Shown: piece after piece, positions 41,926-51,612 of the stretch | Layout of the letters: every line of letters starts with the position of its first letter | Position numbering within the stretch: position 1 is the first letter of the stretch | Assembly (NCBI RefSeq): GCF_030813435.1 | Contig: NZ_JAUSUG010000004.1 | Location: forward strand, 62,001 to 126,000 | Direction of reading: 5' to 3' | DNA from: Evansella vedderi | GTDB lineage: Bacteria; Bacillota; Bacilli; Bacillales; Salisediminibacteriaceae | Length of the DNA stretch: 64,000 bases | Program-made: the position numbers and the translations under genes | Notes under the pieces: generated by a model | What the model saw: the letters and a program-made list of their open reading frames with translations, nothing else | The model's database searches: none | What the model was told of the DNA's origin: nothing

Positions 41926-43995
41926 TCATTCAAAAGAAATTGGTAATGAAAAATAAAAGCTAGTGCCTTCCCCTTCTTTACTATCCACCCAAATTTCCCC
42001 TTTATGATAGTGAATAATTTCTTGCGTAATGGCGAGACCCAATCCGGAACCGCTGTTATCCCGCGTATTTATTCCTTTATAGAAGCGATCAAAAACATAC
42101 GGTAAATCTACCTGTTTAATTCCTCGTCCAGTATCCTTCACTTCAATCATGACTTCTCCGTCAAAATCCACATTACTGTCTTTCGTATCTTTCTTGACAG
42201 CCTTTACATAAATGGAAATTTCTCCGCCTGAATCTGTAAACTTCATTGCATTGTATATTAAATTGGTAAAAACTTGGTCCATTCGTTCTTGATCAATATA
42301 GATAAATCCCCTTTGACTTTCCTTTGGTAAATCCATTACAGGGGCATGAAAGGTAATATTCTTTTTTGGTACATCCATTTCAAATCGCGTATATATTTCA
42401 TTCATCCATTTACGAAGGTCGACCATGGTTATATTCAATCTCATAGTACCAGTTTGAAACTTGGATAAATCGAATAAATCTTGAATTAATCGATCTAATA
42501 GTTGTATTTTATTTTCAACAGATTGCAAATATTTTGGGTCATTCCCTTCAATTATTCCAGTACGGACAGATTGTACATAGCCCTGTAAAAATGTTATGGG
42601 TGTCCCCAGTTCATGGGAGATATTCGATAATAGTTGTTTTCTGGACTTTTCCCATTTCCTTAACTGTTCATTGGCTTTTTCAAGTTCTATATTGGCTTTC
42701 TCTAGCTTGCCCGTTCGTTCTTTTACCTTCTCCTCAAGCTTATCATTCATTTCCTGAAGTCTCTGATTTATTTTATCCTTTTGTGCTTCTGCCTGTTCCT
42801 TTTCCTTTCTCATAACATTTATCTTATCTGCCAAAGCAAAGGAAAATAGGACAAATTCTACGGCGGACGTCATTTGCCACGCATACTTCGTAAAGAATGT
42901 TACGGGAATAACTCCCGCATCAGCACCAAGGGATATAGCTGTTCCAACAATTGAAATAGTCCAAGCGAGAAGGAAATACCTAGCCGGGTGGTAGCCTCTT
43001 TGATAACAGATAAAAGCCGCAACAAAGATAACAATGACATTGATAAACGAACTTACTACTATTAGGTTGAGAGCCATACTGTACGAGAAAAATAACAGTA
43101 TAGTGATACAAAGACTAAAAACAATTAAATAATTGAATGCTAGATTAAAACGGGGTGTATACTTATTAAGGCTTAAAAAGCTTTTTGCAAATAAAAAGGC
43201 TGTAATATTAGAAATAGACATGAAAAACACGATAGAGCGATTGTTCCACCAAGGTGTATCTGGCCATAAATATTGATAGGCCGAGCCTGTAAAGGACACA
43301 TGAATAAAAAAGTTTGAAACAATAAAGATAACGTAAAATAAATAGCTATTATAACGAAGTGAAAAATAAAGAAATAAATTATATAAGGCCATTACAAAAG
43401 CAATCCCATAGAATATCCCCAACAATGAATACTCCACCTGTACTTTTTTAATAAAGGCATGGGGGTCCCATAGGCTTAATGGAAGCTGCATTGCCCCTTC
43501 CGTTTCAAAGCGGAGATAAAAGACCGTTGCTTCCCCAGGTGGAAATTGCATGTGGTAAATAAAACTTCTATGTTCTACATCTCTATGATTAAAAGGATGT
43601 AAATCGCCTGTTAAGCGTTCGTCAAACCCTCCATTGTTCGGAAAAAATAAAGAGATATAATCCATTGCAGGATTATCAATTTCCAACAACCAGTTTCTTT
43701 TTGAAGAATCATTATACACCGTTACCTCTACCCAATAGACGGAGGAAGTATAGCCATGATTTGGGATACCACCTGTACTTTTCTCAAAATAATTTCGAAT
43801 ATCTGTCCATAAGATATCTTCTATACTTAGACTTTTATCTGGATCCTCTAATATTTTCATATAGTTATGTACCTTTATCTCGTCTGTATTATCCGTTAAG
43901 TGAATAGGGAACTTGGACTCCCCTATGACTGTAGAACCATGTAGAACTGTAAGAAGAAAAAGGGTAAATAATACAAATATCTTATTTCTTCGCAA
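41926..43995 (-). CDS. Sensor histidine kinase with 7TMR-DISM input module
   Basis: 689 aa. Signal peptide (1-25); extracellular beta-sandwich domain of the 7TMR-DISMED2 type (about 40-180); seven membrane segments (about 190-395); coiled coil (398-455); HisKA with phosphoacceptor His in NISHELGTP; HATPase_c with N box NLIYNAMKF, G1 DTGRGI, G2 GSGLGLAI. 7TMR-DISM domains are thought to sense small external molecules, often carbohydrate. It is first in the operon with the regulator. A 500-bp repeat-rich gap precedes it. Confidence 0.9.
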   Translation of the reverse strand: MRRNKIFVLFTLFLLTVLHGSTVIGESKFPIHLTDNTDEIKVHNYMKILEDPDKSLSIEDILWTDIRNYFEKSTGGIPNHGYTSSVYWVEVTVYNDSSKRNWLLEIDNPAMDYISLFFPNNGGFDERLTGDLHPFNHRDVEHRSFIYHMQFPPGEATVFYLRFETEGAMQLPLSLWDPHAFIKKVQVEYSLLGIFYGIAFVMALYNLFLYFSLRYNSYLFYVIFIVSNFFIHVSFTGSAYQYLWPDTPWWNNRSIVFFMSISNITAFLFAKSFLSLNKYTPRFNLAFNYLIVFSLCITILLFFSYSMALNLIVVSSFINVIVIFVAAFICYQRGYHPARYFLLAWTISIVGTAISLGADAGVIPVTFFTKYAWQMTSAVEFVLFSFALADKINVMRKEKEQAEAQKDKINQRLQEMNDKLEEKVKERTGKLEKANIELEKANEQLRKWEKSRKQLLSNISHELGTPITFLQGYVQSVRTGIIEGNDPKYLQSVENKIQLLDRLIQDLFDLSKFQTGTMRLNITMVDLRKWMNEIYTRFEMDVPKKNITFHAPVMDLPKESQRGFIYIDQERMDQVFTNLIYNAMKFTDSGGEISIYVKAVKKDTKDSNVDFDGEVMIEVKDTGRGIKQVDLPYVFDRFYKGINTRDNSGSGLGLAITQEIIHYHKGEIWVDSKEGEGTSFYFSLPISFE

Positions 43996-44189
43996 TAGTC
44001 ACAGTCCCCCCAACAAATATCTTCCTTTTCTACATATTAAAAGTGTTATTTTATTCCATTATGTCGATATTTTAGTATGTTTTCAATAATTTTCTGAATA
44101 AAAGAAATACAAATCCCTATAATTTCTCTTAAAGTCTGTTCAAAACTCCCATGTCTTTATAGACACAACGATAAACGAAAACTATTTTT

Positions 44190-44400
44190 GGCTGTGCTAA
44201 ATTTGAAGTTGATTTACGCTTCAGCCGTTGCAATGTTTCGAAGCCTGATATGAGTGGGTTTCTCATATCAGGCGCGCAACGCGCGGAGCCATTGCCACTG
44301 TTTATATTGACTTTTTCAGTGGCCTCTTGCTATTCCCGCGGGAGTCTCGTGCTTTCCGCTTCAATCAACTTCGTTTAAAAATAAACAATGTATTAAAACA
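44190..44400 (-). repeat. Composite repeat: R3 ends plus covarying hairpin R2 (copy A)
   Basis: R3-like sequence on both flanks (AAGTTGATTTACGCTTC, TTCCGCTTCAATCAAC) enclosing, on the minus strand, GAGACTCCCGCGGGA, GAGGCCACTGAAAAAGTCA and then R2 copy A: P2 GTTGC/GCAAC (44275-44279 with 44226-44230) and a 12-bp apical stem (44242-44253 with 44261-44272). The whole 43996-44512 gap has no other gene. Confidence 0.65.
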
Positions 44401-44512
44401 AAGATTAGTTTTTTAGCTTTTGGAACAGACTTTAATAGAATATTTTCATATTAATTTTTGTTCCCTCTTATATGGTAGAATATATGTGAATGATAATTTA
44501 GGGGGATTCGTA

Positions 44513-46675
44513 ATGCTCGACCAAGCCCAATCTCTTTTACGACAACATTATGGCTATGACAGCTTCCGCCCTGGACAAGGGGATATAATACAAAATGTAA
44601 TGAATGGAAAACGTACGATGGGAATAATGCCTACTGGGGGAGGGAAATCTGTTTGTTATCAAATTCCATCGTTAATGCTCCCTGGGATAACCATTGTTAT
44701 TTCGCCACTTATTTCCTTAATGAAGGATCAAGTAGATGAGTTGAACGAAGTAGGTATATCGTCTACTTATATAAATAGCAGCTTATCAGGACAAGATTTA
44801 AACGATCGTTTAACACTAATGCAGTTAGGGGAATATCAACTGGTTTATATTGCTCCAGAAAGGCTAGAGGCCCCATCCTTTCTCCATGCTTTGTCAGGAT
44901 TAGAGGTTTCCTTAATTGCGGTAGATGAAGCCCATTGCTTATCCCAATGGGGACATGATTTTAGACCAAGCTATATGCGAATACCGGAATTGATTAATAG
45001 ACTTCAATCCACCCCAGGGATATTAGCATTAACGGCCACTTCCACTCCCGAAGTAACTGCCGATGTTTGTGATGCCTTAAACATCCTCCCTGAGTCCGTA
45101 TTCCAGACAGGTTTTGCCCGAGAAAATTTATCCTTCCATGTCTTAAAAGGATTAGACAGGGATGCCTATGTAAAACGATACATTAAGAAAAACCAAGATG
45201 TTTCTGGTATCATTTACGCTGCAACTCGAAAAGAAGTAGAGAAGCTGTACGAGCTCCTACAGTCCTTGGACATTTCCGTTGGAAAATACCACGGAGGAAT
45301 GACCAGCCACGAACGGGAGTCCATGCAGGAGGACTTTGTTTACGACCACATTAAAGTAATGGTAGCAACCAATGCTTTCGGGATGGGGATTAATAAATCT
45401 AACGTACGCTATGTAATCCACTATCAGCTCCCTAGAAATATCGAAAGCTATTACCAGGAAGCAGGAAGGGCTGGACGTGACGGAGATGAAAGCGAGTGTA
45501 TTCTACTATTCTCAGCCCAGGATATACGAATTCAACAGTTCCTTATAGAACAATCCAACTTAAGTGAAGGTAGAAAGGAAAATGAATATCGTAAATTACA
45601 GGCCATGGCAAACTATTGCCATACAGAAAGCTGCTTACAATTGTATATCCTTGATTACTTTGGTGACAAAGGATCAGCTCCCTGTGGGAAATGTCATCAT
45701 TGCGTAGATGACAGGGAATCCGAAGATGTGACAAGGGAAGCACAAATGGTTTTTTCCTGTGTAAAACGAATGAGGGAACGGTTCGGTAAAACGATGGTAG
45801 CACAGGTGTTAGTAGGTTCAGGGAACAAAAAAGTTATGGAATTAGGCTTCCAAAAGCTATCAACGTACGGTCTTCTTAAGGATCGCACCCAAAAGGATGT
45901 AAGCCAATTTATAGATTATCTCGTGGCTTCACAGTTTTTAGCTCTGAGTGATGGGAGTTTCCCTGTTCTTCAGTTAACGGAAAAGGCGATCCATGTATTA
46001 AAAGGTGAACTAACAGTTGAACGAAAACAGGAAAAACAACCAATTCAAGTTGTAAAAAGCCATCCTTTATTTGAGAAACTCCGTGAGCTCCGTTCTAGAT
46101 TAGCCAAAGAGTCAAAAGTGGCACCGTATATGATTTTTTCAGATAAAACATTAAACGAATTGTGTGCTAAACTTCCAACAACCTCTTCAGCTATGCTCCT
46201 TGTTAAAGGTGTGGGAGAACAAAAATTTGAACGTTACGGGGAAGAATTTCTAAAAACGATTAAAGAGTTCTTAGGGGAAAATCCAAACTATAAGCCAGAA
46301 AATTATCAAACCCCATCCACTGTAAATCAGAAGTTCTTTGACACTAGCACCACCAGTGGCAACGATAAAACACCTAGTCACATCTTCAGCCTCGAGCTAT
46401 ATAAAGCCGGGAAAAGTATTAAGGAAGTCGCCGCACTACGGAATATTGGCACCCAAACAGTGGAAGGACATCTCCTTCGTGCAGCAGCAGAAGGACAAGA
46501 GGTAAGCTTTACAAGAGAGCTAGATGAGGAAACAAAGGCGTTAATCATAAAGGTCATTAATGACGTGGGGCTAGAAGGGGGACTTAAACCTTTAAAGGAA
46601 GCACTTCCAGAAGAAGTAAGCTACTTTGCCATAAGAGTCGTTATCCAAGAACAATCCACCGAAGAAGTTTCATGA
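44513..46675 (+). CDS. recQ: ATP-dependent DNA helicase RecQ
   Basis: 720 aa. SF2 helicase with Walker A MPTGGGKSVCYQ, DEAHCLSQWGHDFRP, ALTATST and QEAGRAGRDG. The RecQ C-terminal zinc site is seen as CHTESC...CGKCHHC. A winged helix and an HRDC domain (about 520-600) follow, then a C-terminal HTH-40-like extension to 720. It unwinds recombination and stalled-fork intermediates 3' to 5'. The frame is open from 44420, but ATG 44513 has AGGGGG at 8 nt. A TTAAACGATCGTTTAA palindrome lies inside the gene, and an R4 repeat begins in its stop codon. Confidence 0.93.
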   Translation: MLDQAQSLLRQHYGYDSFRPGQGDIIQNVMNGKRTMGIMPTGGGKSVCYQIPSLMLPGITIVISPLISLMKDQVDELNEVGISSTYINSSLSGQDLNDRLTLMQLGEYQLVYIAPERLEAPSFLHALSGLEVSLIAVDEAHCLSQWGHDFRPSYMRIPELINRLQSTPGILALTATSTPEVTADVCDALNILPESVFQTGFARENLSFHVLKGLDRDAYVKRYIKKNQDVSGIIYAATRKEVEKLYELLQSLDISVGKYHGGMTSHERESMQEDFVYDHIKVMVATNAFGMGINKSNVRYVIHYQLPRNIESYYQEAGRAGRDGDESECILLFSAQDIRIQQFLIEQSNLSEGRKENEYRKLQAMANYCHTESCLQLYILDYFGDKGSAPCGKCHHCVDDRESEDVTREAQMVFSCVKRMRERFGKTMVAQVLVGSGNKKVMELGFQKLSTYGLLKDRTQKDVSQFIDYLVASQFLALSDGSFPVLQLTEKAIHVLKGELTVERKQEKQPIQVVKSHPLFEKLRELRSRLAKESKVAPYMIFSDKTLNELCAKLPTTSSAMLLVKGVGEQKFERYGEEFLKTIKEFLGENPNYKPENYQTPSTVNQKFFDTSTTSGNDKTPSHIFSLELYKAGKSIKEVAALRNIGTQTVEGHLLRAAAEGQEVSFTRELDEETKALIIKVINDVGLEGGLKPLKEALPEEVSYFAIRVVIQEQSTEEVS
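44798..44813. promoter_or_regulatory. TTAAACGATCGTTTAA palindrome inside recQ, copy 4
   Basis: Perfect 16-bp copy within the coding sequence, spanning codons for Leu-Asn-Asp-Arg-Leu. The in-gene location argues against a local operator. Confidence 0.45.
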
Positions 46676-46816
46676 GGCTGGGACAAAAGTATTTTTACTA
46701 ATAAGAAATCCGAATAAACTTGATGTAGGTGCAATCTACCCGCTTTGGAAATATACTTCCCTAAGGTAGTGTATTGTTCGTATTTCCGATTAAACACTTT
46801 AGTTATGTTCCAACCT
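46674..46816. repeat. R4 repeat (GAGGCTGGGACA), copy 2
   Basis: About 143 bp, starting within the recQ stop codon with GAGGCTGGGACAAAAG and ending TATGTTCCAACCT. It shares the inner blocks GGAAATATACTTC and TTGTTCGTATTTCC with copy 1 at 28831. Confidence 0.7.
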
Positions 46817-46919
46817 ATTTTACAAAAAGACTCAGGCTTAAACAATTTATTATTTTCCCGTAGACCTCAATACAATAGTCATTTCGCACCATGGAGTATG
46901 AAAATATTAGTCTGCATTG

Positions 46920-47090
46920 GAATGAGCGAAGGTCCGTGAGACTCCTGTGGGAGAATGACGAGGCCACTGAAAAAGTCATATATTTTTCGCCGAGAAAATA
47001 GCAATCGCTCCGCGCGTTGCGCGCCTGCTATGAAAAAACCACTCATAGCAGGCTTTAAAAACTTGCAACGGCTTCGCTGATTGCTTGGAG
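46920..47090 (+). repeat. Composite repeat with covarying hairpin R2 (copy B)
   Basis: GAGACTCCTGTGGGA and GAGGCCACTGAAAAAGTCA (as in the 44.2-kb copy), then R2: outer stem AGCAATC/GATTGCT (47000-47006 with 47079-47085), P2 GTTGC/GCAAC (47016-47020 with 47065-47069), apical stem 47023-47033 with 47043-47053 and loop AAAAACCAC. The rest of 46817-47380 contains no gene I can support. Confidence 0.65.
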
Positions 47091-47380
47091 ACCGTAGCGA
47101 ATGACAACCTGATTCGAATTTTTCGGGGTAGGACACATATTTTGGTTAAACATTGGAAATAACAAGTGGAGGCTCTCTTGATCACCATGCATCAGGAAAA
47201 ATCCCACCTCCTTATAACCTACTTTTATTACCTGGTTATAATTAGCCATTGACTTAAGGATATAACCTTGATAGGATCAATAAGTAACCATTGTGGGAAT
47301 GTTCAAAAATTGACTTTCTTCCATAAACTAATTAACTTCCCGGTTCAGAAATTTCAAACATTAGAAAAGGAGTTTTATAA

Positions 47381-48499
47381 ATGAAGGACTTACATACCTT
47401 TGGGTGGTACGCTGCACGAGTTTCAAAGCATTTACCGAAAGAGGCTTTTAATCCAGTTCCTGCCCGCCTCTTAGGTGGACTAGCCTATTTAATTGTTGTT
47501 ATCTCAGGATTTTTAGCGATAGGATTATTTAACCTGCCCCTTATTGTTAACCTTGGCATCTCCGTCATCATTGGAATGAGTTTTGCAGGAATGGGCTTTT
47601 TAGGTCATGAAATTCTTCACGGTACTGTTGTAAGGACACCTTGGTTGAGGGATCTGCTGGGTGCTATTGCCTTTTGGCCATTAACCACCGGACCACAGTT
47701 ATGGAGAAAATGGCATAATATGACCCATCATGTTCACACCCAAGATGACGAAAAAGACCCTGATTCTTGGCCAACTCTAGATAAAATTTCGAAAATGAAA
47801 ATGTTCCGTTGGGTTTATAATCTACCTTTGTTTGTACGTTCCACTTGTGCCTTTGCATCCCTTGCGATACAGTTTACAGCCCATTCACTTAAATGCTTTG
47901 GGTTATACATTAGGGAATTTCAGCCCAAGAAACAGCCAAAGGTATGGTTACAAGCAATCCTTCCGTGGGCTACTTGGATTGGACTCATCTTTGTGTTAGG
48001 ATTTAATAATTGGATATTTGCCTATTTACTGCCACTTTTAATAGCAAACTTTATTGTTATGGCTTATATTTCAACGAACCATCGTTTAAACCCATTGACT
48101 TCTGTTAATGACCCGTTAGCAAACAGCCTTACAGTAACGGTGCCAAAATGGGTTGATGTACTACACTTTAATTTCTCGTATCATACGGAGCATCATTTAT
48201 TTCCAGCAATGAGTTCTAAATATTATCCATTGGTTAAAGAACACATTAAAGAAATGTGGCCAGAGCGCTACCATGAAATGCCTATGACAAAAGCTCTTGC
48301 AGCCCTTTGGAAAACACCACGATTATACTTTAATAATAGCGAATTGGTCGATCCTCATGGTAATAGATCCATTGGTTCTTTAGGAAATGGATTAAACCCA
48401 GATGAAATTAAATTTAAAGATTTTAACGTAGATGTAAACAATCTATCCTCATTAGAAAACACATTTGAAGAAATACAACCAAAAAAACGAACTAACTAA
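47381..48499 (+). CDS. Membrane fatty acid desaturase
   Basis: 372-aa integral membrane di-iron desaturase. Three histidine boxes: HEILH (76-80), HNMTHH (112-117) and HTEHH (268-272), with NHRLN as an extra conserved His. Two membrane hairpins flank them. It introduces a double bond in membrane acyl chains, usually for cold or salt adaptation. The C-terminal 60 residues are polar and longer than in DesA/Des of B. subtilis. GGAG site 9 nt before ATG. Convergent with nos across a strong terminator. Confidence 0.88.
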   Translation: MKDLHTFGWYAARVSKHLPKEAFNPVPARLLGGLAYLIVVISGFLAIGLFNLPLIVNLGISVIIGMSFAGMGFLGHEILHGTVVRTPWLRDLLGAIAFWPLTTGPQLWRKWHNMTHHVHTQDDEKDPDSWPTLDKISKMKMFRWVYNLPLFVRSTCAFASLAIQFTAHSLKCFGLYIREFQPKKQPKVWLQAILPWATWIGLIFVLGFNNWIFAYLLPLLIANFIVMAYISTNHRLNPLTSVNDPLANSLTVTVPKWVDVLHFNFSYHTEHHLFPAMSSKYYPLVKEHIKEMWPERYHEMPMTKALAALWKTPRLYFNNSELVDPHGNRSIGSLGNGLNPDEIKFKDFNVDVNNLSSLENTFEEIQPKKRTN

Positions 48500-48506
48500 A
48501 TGTAAA

Positions 48507-48552
48507 TGAGGGGATCTCCAAAGGCATGTTTTTTATCCTTTGGAGATCCCCT
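48507..48552. terminator. Bidirectional terminator between desaturase and nos genes
   Basis: 17-bp perfect stem (48507-48523 with 48536-48552) around a T-rich loop. Among the most stable hairpins of the window. It ends 42 bp from the nos stop. Confidence 0.85.
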
Positions 48553-48593
48553 CTAAGTATTTGCGCAGCAAATTCCTGGATTATATTTTATTT

Positions 48594-49682
48594 CTATCTC
48601 AGACTATATGGATATTCTTGATGAAAGTAATTAGGGGTTACTAATTCATCCTTATACCTTTTATGAAAAATATGTGTTGTTGCAGGAGACACGGGAGGAA
48701 TTAGCCAACTCCACCTTCCCGTTAATTCTCTGCCACTGACCTTCTCTTTTTTTTCAAATTTTTTAAATTGCTCTGCAGCAGTATGATGATCAACAATACT
48801 TACCCCCGCTTGTTGAAATGAATATAAAACTGATCGATTTAACTCCACCAAAGCCCGATCCTTCCAAAGGTTAGAATTTCGGGAGGTGTCCAGGCCTATA
48901 ATAGAGGCTATTTTAGGAAGCATATTATAACGGTCCGCATCCGCAAAGTTTCGGGCACCAATTTCAGTACCCATATACCATCCATTAAAAGGGGCTGCCG
49001 TATATTCAATACCACCAATCTCTAGTTTCATATCGGATATAGCGGGAAGTGCATACCATTTTAAACCCAGATCCTGTATGCCCGCCACTTCAGGGTGTAC
49101 AAGATCCACCTCTAATACACATTCTGAAGGAACCTCCTGCCATACTGGTTCATTTTCATAAACCTGAATAACATGGGGAAGTATATCGAAATGAGATCTC
49201 TCGCCTCTCCAGCCTAATTGCTCACATACTTTAGTAAAGGGAATAGACATGGGGTCGCCAATGACACCATCCTCTGTTTCATAGCCTGCATAGCGAATAA
49301 GCTGGTGATTCCAAATCCTTAATTTATCCTTGCCGCCCCTGCCTCTAGGTGCAAAAATCGTTATGGTTGGTCTAATTTTTCCTCCGTTACTAGCTTCTAA
49401 TAAATGATGGTTTAAAGCTTTAAATATTTTATCAGAGTCATGCAAATGACGTGCATCCTTTACGTGGAGTGTGTCCCAGAACAGTCTTCCGATACACTTA
49501 TTACTATTCCGCCAAGCCATTTTAGCACCAATCTCTAATTCGTGAAAAGTATGTTCATATGTGCCTGTTACTTCTATTTCTTCCCTTATTTCCCCTAATC
49601 TATTTGGAATATCCTCATCTTTCCCTAATTCTTTATAACACTTTTCAATAAAATTTTTTGCTTCCGTAAATAGCTTAGTCAT
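48594..49682 (-). CDS. nos: Nitric oxide synthase oxygenase
   Basis: 362-aa bacterial NOS, consisting of the oxygenase domain only. It converts L-arginine to NO and citrulline via N-hydroxyarginine using heme and a pterin, with electrons from general flavodoxin reductases. Heme-thiolate Cys63 is in [10 protein letters not shown]; the arginine-binding Glu220 is in [23 protein letters not shown] near the C-terminus is the pterin side. Length equals that of the Bacillus enzymes. NO protects these bacteria from oxidative stress and antibiotics. Monocistronic. Confidence 0.95.
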   Translation of the reverse strand: MTKLFTEAKNFIEKCYKELGKDEDIPNRLGEIREEIEVTGTYEHTFHELEIGAKMAWRNSNKCIGRLFWDTLHVKDARHLHDSDKIFKALNHHLLEASNGGKIRPTITIFAPRGRGGKDKLRIWNHQLIRYAGYETEDGVIGDPMSIPFTKVCEQLGWRGERSHFDILPHVIQVYENEPVWQEVPSECVLEVDLVHPEVAGIQDLGLKWYALPAISDMKLEIGGIEYTAAPFNGWYMGTEIGARNFADADRYNMLPKIASIIGLDTSRNSNLWKDRALVELNRSVLYSFQQAGVSIVDHHTAAEQFKKFEKKEKVSGRELTGRWSWLIPPVSPATTHIFHKRYKDELVTPNYFHQEYPYSLR

Positions 49683-49894
49683 CCTAAACCTCCAAGTAGA
49701 AAAAACATGAATATTTACTATACAAAGATAATAATCTCCCTATATTATTGACTATTCTGTTCCCACTAACAATGTTTTTCACCAGATTGTTAAAAAGTAT
49801 TCGAAAACTATTATTTACTTTTATGTTCATCAAATGTTACATATCCATTTGATTAAAATATGGTAGTATAAGATTAAATAAAATATTAATAGAG

Positions 49895-50015
49895 CGTGTT
49901 CAAAAAGTGTCTTGCAATAGCTCCACTCGCTGCGCGCCAACTAGGAGAAAACCACTCCTAGTTGGCTTTAAAAGACGGCAGCGGCTCCGCTTATTGTTTC
50001 AAGTCTTTTCGAACG
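49895..50015 (+). repeat. Covarying hairpin repeat R2 (copy C)
   Basis: Nested helices: GTTCAAAAAG/CTTTTCGAAC outermost, CTTG/CAAG and CAATA/TATTG, P2 GCTGC/GCAGC (49929-49933 with 49978-49982), apical 12-bp stem GCCAACTAGGAG (49936-49947) with 49955-49966, loop AAAACCA. It is placed 110 bp before the RRNPP regulator start. 49683-49890 shows no other feature. Confidence 0.65.
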
Positions 50016-50126
50016 GGGAAAACAGCCCCTTTTCGAACTCTAATATTAAATAACAGATTTCCATTAAAGTAAAAATAAAAGTTTTATAAAAAAACAATAT
50101 ACAAATGGAGAACAGGGTGGTTTGTT

Positions 50127-51404
50127 TTGCATATCGGCAATAGGTTAAAGAAAATAAGAAGTTTGAGAAAGCTTTCACAAGTAGATGTTTGCAAAGGAAT
50201 AGTCTCTCCTTCCCATTATAGCAACATAGAAAGTGGACGATACGAAGCATCGGAGGATATACTAGATTTAATCGCTAATAGGCTTGAAGTTCCTAAAGGG
50301 TATCTTACAGAAATCCATAAAGTATCAAACAGTATAAAGGAAACTCTAGCTTTGTTAGAAAACAAAGTAAACCAAGATGTGGAAGAAGCCGCTATATTTC
50401 TTGAAAATAATATGCATCAGCTGGAATACATTCCTTCTATCCATCAGGAAGTAGAATACCTAATATTATCTTGCCAGCTTCAACTCAAGCTAATACAAAT
50501 AGATAAAGCAAAGCAGCTTCATCATGAAGTAAGATTCTACATTCATGAGAAAAATGTGGATGCCCTGCCAAAGGAAACAAAATTTAAATATTATTATGTT
50601 TCGGCACTTTTACAATATTATGAGCGGTCTTTCAAGGAAAGCTTTCAGCTCTACGAAAAATCCCTGTTGTATACAAATACACAGCAGGATAAAGGGAAAA
50701 TCCTATTCAACCTAGCTTTAATCTGTTTCAACACTAACGAAAATCAAAAAGGACTTCAATATGCTATTGAAGCAAAAAATATTTACTTAGACCTTCACTT
50801 CTGGAAGGAAACAGTAAGCACCTATACACTTTTAGGGATCCTTCATATGGAAGTAAAAGAGTATGCTAAGGCATCCGATGTTTTATTAAAAGGGCTTAAC
50901 CTAGCTAAAGAGCAAGGTATGGGAGCAGACCAAGCAAAGATCCTTCATAACTTAGGAATGAACTACTTTCACCAACAAGATTATGAGACAAGCTTGGGAT
51001 ACTTTGAAAAGAGCTTAGAATTAAAGCTTTTGTTTGATCCAAAAGGAACCTTTCTCTCTTATATACCAATTGCAAAAATCTATTTAATAACACACGAAAT
51101 TGAAAAGTGTAATACTTGTCTCTCCGAAGCAAAGAAAGTTATAAGGGGAGATTTAGACAAATACACTTTACAGGCTTTAGAAGCCAAACGTGAACTTGTT
51201 ACAAGTAATATTAAAAATTATGAAAGATTAATAGAAGAATCCATTAACTATTTCTATAACAACAAATATTGGTTTGAATTACTTGATATTACTAAGGAAT
51301 TCAGTGAGCACCTATATAAACAACGTAAATATAAAAAAGCGTATGATTATTTAAAAATGGAGTTAAAGGCTACCCAATTGCTATTTAGGGAACACTCCTC
51401 ATAA
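50127..51404 (+). CDS. RRNPP-type HTH/TPR quorum-sensing regulator (NprR-like)
   Basis: 425 aa. Residues 4-60 are an XRE-type helix-turn-helix (IGNRLKKIRSLRKLSQVDVC). Residues 70-420 contain some seven to nine TPRs, the architecture and near exact length (423 aa) of NprR, with PlcR, Rap and PrgX as relatives. Such proteins bind short imported peptides through the TPRs and control sporulation, virulence or conjugation. TTG start with AGGGTGG 6 nt upstream. Partner peptides are usually encoded just downstream; no clear signal-peptide-bearing ORF is found, only a 24-codon TTG-initiated frame at 51428-51502. Confidence 0.8.
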   Translation: MHIGNRLKKIRSLRKLSQVDVCKGIVSPSHYSNIESGRYEASEDILDLIANRLEVPKGYLTEIHKVSNSIKETLALLENKVNQDVEEAAIFLENNMHQLEYIPSIHQEVEYLILSCQLQLKLIQIDKAKQLHHEVRFYIHEKNVDALPKETKFKYYYVSALLQYYERSFKESFQLYEKSLLYTNTQQDKGKILFNLALICFNTNENQKGLQYAIEAKNIYLDLHFWKETVSTYTLLGILHMEVKEYAKASDVLLKGLNLAKEQGMGADQAKILHNLGMNYFHQQDYETSLGYFEKSLELKLLFDPKGTFLSYIPIAKIYLITHEIEKCNTCLSEAKKVIRGDLDKYTLQALEAKRELVTSNIKNYERLIEESINYFYNNKYWFELLDITKEFSEHLYKQRKYKKAYDYLKMELKATQLLFREHSS

Positions 51405-51492
51405 TAAAAAAGGCTAAGGCCTAAAATTTGAAAGATCTAACTTATTTTCTATTGTATGTTCTCCCAAATGAACATAAATCGTTGTCAGAACA

Positions 51493-51524
51493 AAAAGAGT
51501 GATGTCCCATGCATCACTCTTTTT
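51493..51524 (+). terminator. Terminator after the RRNPP regulator
   Basis: 12-bp perfect stem AAAAGAGTGATG/CATCACTCTTTT, 7-nt loop, T-run. Confidence 0.85.
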
Positions 51525-51560
51525 GTCATTTTAAGTGGCTATTTTCATAACCTTTTTAAA

Positions 51561-51605
51561 AAGCTTGGAGAAGCGGAAGGCGGCGACTCCAGTGGGAAAA
51601 GCAAC
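51561..51605 (+). repeat. R5 repeat (GGCGACTCCAG), copy 2
   Basis: Reads AAGCTTGGAGAAGCGG, AAGGCGGCGACTCCAGTGGG, then AAAAGCAAC; nearly identical to 33511-33556 on the other strand. Confidence 0.65.
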
Positions 51606-51612
51606 CTATTAA

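Noticed and set aside
46817-47380. Several overlapping short frames on both strands.
   Set aside because: They fall in repeat R2/R4 sequence, overlap each other and lack ribosome sites.
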